26,958 nt of DNA from Actinomycetota bacterium (lineage in GTDB: Bacteria; Actinomycetota; Thermoleophilia; Solirubrobacterales; Solirubrobacteraceae). Shown piece by piece: positions 15,588 through 24,177 of the stretch. Numbering within the stretch: position 1 is the stretch's first letter; each line of letters begins with the position of its first letter. The notes under the pieces are model-generated. The model made no database searches. It saw nothing but the letters and a program-made list of their open reading frames with translations, and was not told the origin of the DNA. The position numbers and the translations under genes were made by a program. The stretch is taken from NCBI GenBank assembly GCA_005888335.1, contig VAWY01000171.1:1-26958 (forward strand), in the 5' to 3' direction.

Positions 15588-16198
15588 GTGGTTGCTCCTC
15601 GGGACCGGCGGGCGCGCGAGCGCTCCCGCAGGCCCGGCTCGACGGTCGTGATCAGAAGCTCGGCGGTGTCCGCGGCCGGCAGCGCCTCGGTGCGCAGCCA
15701 CCAGCGCCCCAGCGCCTCCGCGGCGCCCATGACCGCGGTCGAGAGCGCCTCGACCTCGATGCGGGCGCGCAGGCGCCGGCCGGCGGGCAGCTGCTGCAGC
15801 AGGGCCGTCGCGACGAGAGCGATGAGGCGCTCGCGGTAGGCCTCCACCTGTCCCGCGACCTCGCCGCTCGCCGGCAGCGTCTCGGCGAAGTGGACGCGCC
15901 AGGCGTCGCGGTCGGCGTCGAGGAAGGCGAAGAAGGCGCGCACGCCCGCGCGCAGCGCCTCGTCGGGCCCGCGCGCCGCGCCGACCGCGTCCACCACGGT
16001 GGCGAGCAGGGCGTCGCCCGCCCGCTCCAGGCAGGCGAGGTAGAGCCGCTCCTTGTTGCCGAAGTAGTTGTAGAGCAGGGGCTTCGTCACGCCGACCGCC
16101 GCGGCGACCTCGTCCATCGTGACCGCGGCGTAGCCGCGCTCGGCGAACAGCGCATGGGCGCGGGGCAGGCGGCGCGGGGCGGGCGGCACGGGCGGCAA
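15584..16198 (-). CDS. TetR-family regulator, first gene of the fatty-acid operon
   Basis: A 204-residue TetR protein. The N-terminal HTH reads HALFAERGYAAVTMDEVAAA then VGVTKPLLYNYFGNKERLYL, a canonical TetR helix-turn-helix; the rest is a helical ligand-binding domain (RAFFAFLDADRDAWRVHFAE). The start is not certain: TTG at 16198 or GTG at 16189; the region ahead of the HTH (PPAPRRLPRAH) is short and lacks the usual first helix Arg-Ile-Leu-Ala pattern. It is transcribed with the thiolase operon (4-nt overlap) and lies next to a long inverted repeat, so it probably represses its own operon and perhaps the divergent alkB, and is released by an acyl-CoA-type ligand. The ligand is inference. 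Confidence 0.85.
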   Translation of the reverse strand: MPPVPPAPRRLPRAHALFAERGYAAVTMDEVAAAVGVTKPLLYNYFGNKERLYLACLERAGDALLATVVDAVGAARGPDEALRAGVRAFFAFLDADRDAWRVHFAETLPASGEVAGQVEAYRERLIALVATALLQQLPAGRRLRARIEVEALSTAVMGAAEALGRWWLRTEALPAADTAELLITTVEPGLRERSRARRSRGATT

Positions 16199-16230
16199 GT
16201 TACCCGAATATAAATTTCTATGCGGGTAAC
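16199..16230. promoter_or_regulatory. inverted-repeat operator between tetR operon and alkB
   Basis: GTTACCCG (16199-16206) and its exact reverse complement CGGGTAAC (16223-16230) flank a 16-nt AT-rich spacer. It sits against the tetR start codon, and its right end is 5 nt before the alkB -35 candidate. The AT-rich spacer holds TATATT on the minus strand, a possible -10 for tetR. Dyad, spacing and location fit a TetR-family binding site. Confidence 0.65.
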
Positions 16231-16235
16231 AGCGC

Positions 16236-16263
16236 TTGACACACTAGGCATATCTTGTAAACC
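16236..16263 (+). promoter_or_regulatory. candidate alkB promoter
   Basis: A perfect TTGACA (16236-16241) is followed after 16 nt by TAAACC (16258-16263), a weak -10. The start would give a leader of about 45 nt to the alkB GTG. A second copy of the element as GTGTCAA (16286-16292) forms an inverted repeat with TTGACAC and could be a second regulator site. Confidence 0.4.
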
Positions 16264-16314
16264 TGCGCGACACAGCGACCGGCTCGTGTCAAACGGCCTT
16301 TGGAGGTGCGCGGC

Positions 16315-17490
16315 GTGGCGACCACAGCAGCAGAGGGCGATCGAGAGCTCACCTGGCGAGACGGCAAGCGCTACGCGTGGCTGCTCGGCCTCCTCGTCCC
16401 GCTCGCACCGTTCATCGCCTGGGGGCTGGCGACGGCAACCGGCGTGGAGGCGATGTGGTTCCTCGGGCCGGTGCTCGTGTTCGGCGTGTTCCCGTTCCTC
16501 GATCTGGTCATCGGCATGGACGCGTCCAATCCGCCCGACTCGGTCCTCAAGCACCTCGAGCAGGACCGCTACTACCGCTGGTGCACGTACACGTTCCTGC
16601 CGCTGCAGTACGCCGGGCTGGTCCTCGCCTGCCGGCTGTGGTGGAGCGGGGATCTGTCGCTCGCCGGCAGCATCGGGCTGGCGCTGACGACGGGGGTCGT
16701 CGCCGGCGTGGCCATCAACACCGCGCACGAGCTCGGCCACAAGCGCGCCCGGCTCGAGCGATGGCTGTCGAAGATCGCGCTGGCCCAGAGCGCCTACGGG
16801 CACTTCTTCGTCGAGCACAACCGCGGCCACCACGTTCGCGTCGCGACGCCCGAGGACCCGGCGAGCTCGCGGCTGGGTGAGAGCTTCTGGGAGTTCCTGC
16901 CGCGGACGGTGGCAGGCTCGGTGCGCAGCGCGTGGGAGCTCGAGGCCGCGCGGCTCGCGCGCACCGGCGCGTCGCGATGGACGCTGCGCAACGACGTGCT
17001 CAACGCGTGGCTGATGAGCGCCGTGCTGTTCGGCGCGCTGATCGCCGCGTTCGGCGTCGAGATCGCTCCCTGGCTGGCCGTCCAGGCGGTCGTCGGGTTC
17101 TCGCTGCTGGAGGTCGTCAACTACCTCGAGCACTACGGCCTGCTGCGCCAGACGCGCGAGGGCGGCCGCTACGAGCGCACCCGTCCGGAGCACTCGTGGA
17201 ACTCCAACAACGTGGCGTCCAACGTGCTGCTCTACCACCTGCAGCGCCACAGCGACCACCACGCCAACCCGACGCGCCGCTACCAGGCCCTGCGCCACTT
17301 CGACGAGGCGCCGCAGCTGCCGACCGGCTACGCGGGGATGATCGTGCTCGCCTGGATCCCGCCGCTCTGGCGGCGCGTGATGGACGAGCGGCTGCTCGAC
17401 CACTACGGCGGTGACGTCGCGCGCGCGAACATCCACCCCCGCGTGCGCGAGAGGGTGGTTCGCCGCCACGGCCTCGCGGGCGCGGCGTGA
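16315..17490 (+). CDS. alkB: alkane 1-monooxygenase AlkB
   Basis: A 391-residue integral-membrane non-heme di-iron oxygenase that hydroxylates the terminal carbon of alkanes, using electrons from rubredoxin. Three histidine boxes are intact: HELGHK (about residue 139), EHNRGHH (about 167) and LQRHSDHH (about 309), plus the family NYLEHYGL segment. Hydrophobic helices precede and separate them (residues about 20-75, 100-135, 235-275). GTG at 16315 is chosen because GGAGG stands 8 nt upstream; the in-frame TTG at 16300 overlaps that site. No rubredoxin gene or fused rubredoxin domain is present in the window, so electrons must come from proteins encoded elsewhere. It is divergent from a tetR-led beta-oxidation operon and overlaps a second tetR. 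Confidence 0.93.
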   Translation: MATTAAEGDRELTWRDGKRYAWLLGLLVPLAPFIAWGLATATGVEAMWFLGPVLVFGVFPFLDLVIGMDASNPPDSVLKHLEQDRYYRWCTYTFLPLQYAGLVLACRLWWSGDLSLAGSIGLALTTGVVAGVAINTAHELGHKRARLERWLSKIALAQSAYGHFFVEHNRGHHVRVATPEDPASSRLGESFWEFLPRTVAGSVRSAWELEAARLARTGASRWTLRNDVLNAWLMSAVLFGALIAAFGVEIAPWLAVQAVVGFSLLEVVNYLEHYGLLRQTREGGRYERTRPEHSWNSNNVASNVLLYHLQRHSDHHANPTRRYQALRHFDEAPQLPTGYAGMIVLAWIPPLWRRVMDERLLDHYGGDVARANIHPRVRERVVRRHGLAGAA

Positions 17491-18110
17491 GCCGTCCGCC
17501 CTACGCGGTCGCGGCGCGCGAGCTGCTGCGCGAGACGGTCCTCGACGCGACCGACGCGCTGCTGCGCGAGCGGCCGTGGGCGGAGGTCACGCTCGCGGAG
17601 GTCGCCAAGGAGGCTGGCATCAGCCGGCAGACGATCTACAACGAGTTCGGCAGCCGCACCGCGCTCGCCCAGGCCTACGTCCTGCGCGAGGGCGATCGCT
17701 TCCTGACCGGCGTCCAGGCGGCCATCGAAGCCCACCCGGGCGATCCGCGCGGCGCGCTCGCCGCCGCCTTCTCCGAGTTCCTCCACGCGGCACACGAGCA
17801 CCCGCTGCTGCGCGCGATCGTGGCGGGCGACGGCGGCGACGAGCTGCTGGGGCTCGTCACCTCGCACGACAGCCCCGTCATCGCCTTTGCCGCCGAGCGG
17901 CTCGCGGGCTTCCTCACCGATGGCTGGCCGGCCCTGCGCCCCGCGGACGCGCGGCTCGTGGCCGACAACCTCGTGCGCCTCGCCATCAGCCACGCCGCCC
18001 TCCCCGCCGGCCCGATCGACGACACCGCCGCGGGCGTGGCGCGGGCGCTCGGCCCCTTCCTCGACCAGCTCTGGTCGGCGTCGCGGCAGGCGGGTGCGCC
18101 CGCGGCGTAG
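17487..18110 (+). CDS. TetR-family regulator co-transcribed with alkB
   Basis: A 207-residue TetR protein whose GTG start overlaps the alkB stop (GTGA), so it is translated from the alkB mRNA. The HTH reads VTLAEVAKEAGISRQTIYNE then FGSRTALAQAYV; the C-terminal half is helical and Ala/Leu-rich with no recognisable ligand signature. In actinobacterial alkane gene clusters a TetR gene commonly follows alkB (after the rubredoxins), where it represses the cluster until alkane-derived fatty acids accumulate; by analogy this one controls alkB. Possible binding sites are the TTGACAC/GTGTCAA pair (16236-16292) or the operator at 16199-16230. Which of the two TetR proteins binds which site cannot be read. 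Confidence 0.85.
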   Translation: MSRPPYAVAARELLRETVLDATDALLRERPWAEVTLAEVAKEAGISRQTIYNEFGSRTALAQAYVLREGDRFLTGVQAAIEAHPGDPRGALAAAFSEFLHAAHEHPLLRAIVAGDGGDELLGLVTSHDSPVIAFAAERLAGFLTDGWPALRPADARLVADNLVRLAISHAALPAGPIDDTAAGVARALGPFLDQLWSASRQAGAPAA

Positions 18111-18127
18111 AAGCGGAAGCGCGATCC

Positions 18128-19363
18128 GGCGCTATACGTCGCACGCGCATCGGGACGGGAGGTCGGGCTTGCTCGCTTCACTGCTCTACATCGCCTTGCG
18201 ACGCCTGCTTGAGCTCGCCGTGCTCGCCTGTCGCTCCGAGGAGTTCAAGGAGCTCGAGATCGTCGTCCTGCGTCACGAGGTCGCCACCGCCAGGTTGCGC
18301 GGCCCGCGCTTCGGTCCGCCGACCGGACGTTCCTGGCCGCCGCGAGCCGGCTTCTCTCGCGCAAGCGCTGGAGTTCGTTCCTCGTCACGCCCGACACGCT
18401 CATGCGCTGGCATCGCCAACTCGTGGCGCGGCGCTGGACCTACCCACCACCGCGCAGGGGGCGACCGCCGATCGGCGGTGAGATCCGCGAGCTGGTCCTC
18501 CGACTCGCGCGCGAGAACCGCCGCTGGGGCTACCAGCGGATCGCGGGCGAGCTCGGCGCGCTCGGACTCAGCGTCGCGGCGACGACGATCCGAAGGTCCT
18601 GCGCGAAGCAGGGCTCGGACCCGCTGGCCAGAGAGCCGGCGTTTGGTGGCGTGAGTTCATCCGCGGGCAGGCGGCGAGCATGCTCGCGTGCGACTTCTTC
18701 ACCGTCGACACGGTCTTCGCGAGACGGCTCTACATCCTGTTCTTCATCGAGCTTGGGAGCCGCCGGGTGCACGTAGCGGGCGGCACCCAGCATCCAAGCG
18801 GCGCCTGGGTCGCGCAGCAGGCGCGCCAGCTCTCGTGGTCGCTCGCCGACCGAGCCTCGCCGCCACGCTTCCTGATCCACGATCGCGACTCGAAGTTCAG
18901 CGGCGCCTTCGACGAGGTCTTCGGCAGCGCGGGGATCGAGATCGTCCGAACACCGATCCAAGCTCCGCAGGGCAAACGCGTTTGCCGAGCGATTCGTCGG
19001 CACCGTGCGGCGCGAGTGCCTCGACTGGATCCTGGTCATCGGCCGTCGCCAGCTCGAGCGCGTCCTGCACACCTACGTCGATCATTACAACAGCCATCGT
19101 CCGCTTCGTGGCCTGGGACTCGTGCCGCCACAGCCGCGACCTGCTCTGCGCCTCGCCGCTCCCGCGGATCCGCTCCGGATCCGCCGCCGGGATCGACTCG
19201 GTGGGCTCATCCACGAGTACAGCGCGGCCGCGTGAGCCCGATCGGGTCAACGCACCCCACGGCGCCGTGGTGACGGCTTCCCGCCTCGGCCGGGACGCGG
19301 CGAGGCCACTCGTTCGCCAACGGACCACCGAGTTTGAGCCCACCGCCGACGGGCTATATCGCC
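18128..19363 (+). mobile_element. dead insertion sequence (DDE transposase)
   Basis: The bounds are tentative: GGCGCTATA at 18128-18136 and TATATCGCC at 19355-19363 are imperfect inverted repeats (8 of 9 match), enclosing 1,236 bp with the transposase relic. I see no target duplication. It splits the alkB-tetR unit from the cyclase/ligase operon, which otherwise would be close neighbours. Confidence 0.35.
18169..19235 (+). pseudogene. integrase-core (DDE) transposase, three frameshifts
   Basis: An IS481/IS3-like transposase with integrase catalytic core, readable only by combining three frames. The TTG start has GGGAGG at 18157-18162 and begins LLASLLYIALRRLLELAVLA. The HTH-bearing part (MRWHRQLVARRWTY, GRPPIGGEIRELVLRLAREN, RRWGYQRIAGELG) is in a second frame from about 18310. 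The catalytic core begins after a lost base near 18597 with MLACDFFTVDTV (first Asp) and LIHDRDSKFSGAF (second Asp). One extra base near 18970 shifts to ANAFAERFVGTVRRECLDW (catalytic Glu). The DDE triad is present but the gene cannot be translated as one protein. The product would be about 355 residues, normal for this group. Confidence 0.8.
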
Positions 19364-19457
19364 AGTGAGGCTGGACGCGCGGACGGCGTCCTCGAGCAGC
19401 CGCCCTCGGACCTCTGCGCGCTCCCGCCAAGGACAACCGAGCGGAGAGGGGACCCCC

Positions 19458-20432
19458 ATGGCAGAGACCGTTGGGCAAAAGCAGAAGACGCTGGAGGACC
19501 TGCTTGCCGACCTTCCGACCAACTGGGGCCGCTGGGGCGACGGCGACGAGATCGGGGCGCTGAACTTCCAGGACGCGCACGAGGTCTTACGAGGCGTCGC
19601 CGCCGTCAGCTCGGGCAAGGTCTTCACGCTCGGAGCCCCCATCGGCAATCCCGGCGGGGACCCGGTCTGGCCGGGCCGGTCGGGCGCGCTGCGCCTGATG
19701 ACGCAGGACCGCAGCCACTACGTCGCCGGCAAGAAGGAGCCGCTGGCCGGCGGCCTCGAGTACGCCGACGACTACATCACCGCCTTCCTGCAGGGCTCCA
19801 GCCAGTACGACGCCCTCGGCCATACCTGGTACGGCGACCAGATCTACAACGGCTTCCCCGCCGAGACGACGACGGGGGGCCTCGCCAAGGCCGGCGTCGA
19901 CAAGCTCGCCAAGCACGGCATCGTCGGGCGCGGCGTGCTCGTCGACATCGCGCGCCATCGCGGCAAGAACGCGCTGGAGTCCGGCGAGACCTACGGCGTC
20001 GATGACCTCGAGGCGGCGGCCGCGAGCCAGGGCGTGACCATCGAGCGCCATGACAACCTGCTGATCCGCACCGGCTGGCTCAGCGTCTTCTACGACGAGG
20101 GGCCCGACGCGTTCTACGGCGAGCAGTTTGTCGAGCCGGGCCTCACCTTCAGCCCCGAGCTCGTGCGCTGGTTCCACGAGCGCGAGATCGTCTCGCTCTC
20201 GACCGACACGATCGCCAACGAGACGACGTTCGACAAGGAGTCGGGCATCGTGCTGCCCCTGCACGCCGCGCTGATGCGCAACCTCGGCGTCCTGTTCTCC
20301 GAGATCATCTGGCTCGACGAGCTGGCCGCCGACTGCGCCGCGGACGGGAAGTGGTCGTTCCTCTACGCGGCCGCACCGCTGAACATCATCGAGGCGACCG
20401 GCGCGCCGGTGAACCCCGTCGTCGTGAAGTAG
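19458..20432 (+). CDS. cyclase-family (PF04199-type) hydrolase
   Basis: A 324-residue protein of the putative cyclase / kynurenine formamidase-like family, metal-dependent hydrolases that open amides, esters or cyclic compounds. The metal-site region reads GSSQYDALGHTWYGDQIYNG (Asp and His kept), the variant found in one branch of the family in place of the HxGTHxDxPxH form. The C-terminal part has FSPELVRWFHEREIVSLSTD, LPLHAALMRNLGV and IIWLDELA, typical of the fold. The start ATG at 19458 follows GGAGAGGGG. It precedes an acyl-CoA ligase by 14 nt, so both probably act in one pathway, hydrolysis then CoA activation of the released acid. The substrate is unknown. Confidence 0.8.
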   Translation: MAETVGQKQKTLEDLLADLPTNWGRWGDGDEIGALNFQDAHEVLRGVAAVSSGKVFTLGAPIGNPGGDPVWPGRSGALRLMTQDRSHYVAGKKEPLAGGLEYADDYITAFLQGSSQYDALGHTWYGDQIYNGFPAETTTGGLAKAGVDKLAKHGIVGRGVLVDIARHRGKNALESGETYGVDDLEAAAASQGVTIERHDNLLIRTGWLSVFYDEGPDAFYGEQFVEPGLTFSPELVRWFHEREIVSLSTDTIANETTFDKESGIVLPLHAALMRNLGVLFSEIIWLDELAADCAADGKWSFLYAAAPLNIIEATGAPVNPVVVK

Positions 20433-20446
20433 CCACGGGGGAACGC

Positions 20447-22126
20447 ATGAGCATCTACGACGAACGGCCCTGGCTCAGGCAGTACCCCGAGGGGCTGCCC
20501 CCCGACATCGAGCCCGAGCACCGCAACGCGCTGGTCATGTTCCGGCAGACGGCGCAGCGGATCCCCGACGAGCCGATGATCCACTACTTCGAGACGCCGC
20601 TGACGTTCCGCGAGGTCGATGAGATCACCGATGCGCTCGCCGTCGCCCTCCAGGAGCAGGGGTTCCGCCCGGGCGACCGTCTGGCCGTCTACACGCAGAA
20701 CGTCCCGCAGTTCCCGATCGCCATGCTGGCCGCCTGGAAGGCCGGCGGGATCATGGTCTCGCTCAACCCGATGCTGCGCGAGAAGGAGGTCCGGACGATC
20801 CTCGACGACTCGGGCGCCAGGGTGCTGGTGACGCTGGAGTCGCTCTGGGACGACGTGGCGCGCCAGGTCGTCCCCGAGACGGAGGTCGAGAGCGTGATCA
20901 CGACCTCCGAGCTGGACTTCCTCGGCGACGAGACCCCGGCGGTCCTCGCCGGCTCGCGGCGCTCGCGCGACGAGTCGACGTCCGACCTCATGGAGCTCGT
21001 CGAGGCGCACCGCGGGCGCACGCCCGAGACGCCGGATCTGGGTCCGGACGACGTCGCCTTCCTCGTCTACACCTCCGGGACCACCGGCCCGCCGAAGGGC
21101 GCCATGAACACGCATGGCAACGTCGTGTTCAACAGCCAGGCCTACCGCGAGTGGATGCCGACGGAGGACGGCGACGTCATCCTCGGCGTCGCCCCGCTGT
21201 TTCACATCACGGGCCTGATCGCGCATGTGACGCTCGGCTTCCTCACCGGCGCGCCGGTCGTGCTGTTCTACCGGTTCGACCCCGACCTCACGCTCGAGCT
21301 CATCGAGCGCCATCACGTCACGATGACCGTGGCGTCGATCACGGTCTACATCGCGTTGATGAACGCCAAGACGATCGGTCAGCGCGACCTCTCGTCGTTC
21401 AGGAAGACCGTCAGCGGCGGCGCGCCGATCGCGCCCTCGACGGTCGAGGCCTTCCAGGAGAAGGTCGGCGCCTACATCCGCAACATCTACGGCCTGACGG
21501 AGACCACGTCGCCCTCGCACTGCACGCCGCCGGGCACGCGCGCGCCCGTCGACGACGAGTCGGGCGCGCTCTCGGTCGGCGTGCCGATCTCGAACACGAT
21601 CGTCCGCGTCGTCGACGAGCAACGCAACGACCTGCCCCCCGGCGAGGTCGGCGAGTTCGTGACCTCCGGCCCGCAGGTCGTGCCCGGCTACTGGGAGAAG
21701 CCCGAGGAGACGGCGAACGCCCTGCCCGGCGGTGCGCTGCACACCGGCGACGTGGGTTTCATGGACGAGGACGGCTGGTTCTACCTCGTCGACCGCAAGA
21801 AGGACATGATCGTGGCCGCGGGCTACAAGGTCTGGCCGCGCGAGGTCGAGGACGTCCTGTACGGGCACAAGGCCGTCCGCGAGGCGGCCGTCGTCGGCAT
21901 CCCCGACCCCTACCGCGGCGAGACCGTCAAGGCCTACGTGTCGCTCGTCGCCGGTGAAAGCGTCGACGAGCAGGCGCTCATCGCCTACTGCAAGGAGCGC
22001 ATGGCCGCGTACAAGTACCCGCGGGAGATCGAGTTCGTCGACGAGCTGCCCAAGACCGCGAGCGGGAAGATCCTGCGCCGCGAGCTGCGCGACCAGGCCA
22101 CCGCGGAGGCCACCGGGCGCAGCTGA
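20447..22126 (+). CDS. acyl-CoA synthetase (AMP-forming, FadD-like)
   Basis: A 559-residue ANL-superfamily ligase that activates a carboxylic acid, probably a medium/long-chain or aryl acid, to its CoA thioester with ATP. Motifs seen: P-loop VYTSGTTGPPKGAMNTHGN, substrate/adenylation motif YGLTET, GDVGFMDEDGWFYLVDRKKD, and the catalytic Lys region KTASGKILRREL near the C-terminus. The length is normal. The ATG at 20447 has a G-rich weak ribosome-binding site (GGGGGAAC) 14 nt after the cyclase stop, so the genes are co-transcribed. Together with the acyl-CoA dehydrogenases and thiolase further left it would feed beta-oxidation; specificity cannot be read from sequence. Confidence 0.9.
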   Translation: MSIYDERPWLRQYPEGLPPDIEPEHRNALVMFRQTAQRIPDEPMIHYFETPLTFREVDEITDALAVALQEQGFRPGDRLAVYTQNVPQFPIAMLAAWKAGGIMVSLNPMLREKEVRTILDDSGARVLVTLESLWDDVARQVVPETEVESVITTSELDFLGDETPAVLAGSRRSRDESTSDLMELVEAHRGRTPETPDLGPDDVAFLVYTSGTTGPPKGAMNTHGNVVFNSQAYREWMPTEDGDVILGVAPLFHITGLIAHVTLGFLTGAPVVLFYRFDPDLTLELIERHHVTMTVASITVYIALMNAKTIGQRDLSSFRKTVSGGAPIAPSTVEAFQEKVGAYIRNIYGLTETTSPSHCTPPGTRAPVDDESGALSVGVPISNTIVRVVDEQRNDLPPGEVGEFVTSGPQVVPGYWEKPEETANALPGGALHTGDVGFMDEDGWFYLVDRKKDMIVAAGYKVWPREVEDVLYGHKAVREAAVVGIPDPYRGETVKAYVSLVAGESVDEQALIAYCKERMAAYKYPREIEFVDELPKTASGKILRRELRDQATAEATGRS

Positions 22127-22147
22127 CCCTCGCAGATCGGAACCGGG

Positions 22148-22163
22148 GCCGGCGGACGCCGGC
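22148..22163. terminator. possible hairpin between convergent genes
   Basis: GCCGGC, loop GGAC, GCCGGC: a 6-bp perfect stem in the 98-bp gap between the ligase and the convergent malic enzyme. There is no T run on either side, so only its place between two convergent stops suggests a (bidirectional) terminator. Confidence 0.25.
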
Positions 22164-22224
22164 GACTCGAAGTGGCGCGACCCGCCGCCCGTCAGAGGCG
22201 CGCTCGAGCCGGTCGGTCGTGCCG

Positions 22225-23709
<1,485 letters not shown>

Positions 23710-23855
23710 CGCGGCTCCTTCCCAACCTGGCCCTGAGCAAGCTGAGGATCCCACCGCGTGGCAGCATTCGCCAACCACCCTGATCCCGCGCTCACAGACG
23801 CTCGCCCGAGGGAGCGCGTCGAGTTACGATCGGCTTGTCCCGGTTCGATCGTCCG

Positions 23856-24134
23856 ATGACCCAGCAGTACATCGTCGGGGAATTCTCGCTGTTGTTGGCC
23901 GGCCTGCAGCCGGTTGGTGACGAGTTGTTGCGGGAGGCGGTGGGCAGGCTGCGCCACGAGGTCGAGTGCGGTCCACCGCCGATGCTCTCGCGGCTGGCGC
24001 GAGAGGCGATGGCGCTCACCGACTCGATCTGTTGGGCCGCGCTCGAGCAGGGCGACGTCGGTGGCTTCTGCCGGTACGCCGACACCGCCGCCGCGCTGCG
24101 CGAGTTCGCCGCCAACGCGAATCTCCTGCGTTAG
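23856..24134 (+). CDS. small hypothetical protein
   Basis: A 92-residue protein starting MTQQYIVGEFSLLLAGLQPV from the ATG at 23856 (a TTG at 23835 is also in frame). It is mainly helical by pattern: GDELLREAVGRLRHEVE, MLSRLAREAMALTDSICWAA, and a C-terminal FCRYADTAAALREFAANANL. No signal peptide, membrane segment or known motif. It is divergent from malic enzyme and convergent with acetyl-CoA synthetase. Coding status is supported by the regular heptad-like helices, normal codon use, and a plausible start. I cannot name a function. Confidence 0.6.
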   Translation: MTQQYIVGEFSLLLAGLQPVGDELLREAVGRLRHEVECGPPPMLSRLAREAMALTDSICWAALEQGDVGGFCRYADTAAALREFAANANLLR

Positions 24135-24177
24135 CCCTGATCGGTCCTCACGTTCGCTCACCGTGGGCGCGAGGCGC

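Noticed and set aside
20363..21868. Long minus-strand frame opposite the acyl-CoA ligase
   Set aside because: Shadow of a clear ligase with all ANL motifs.
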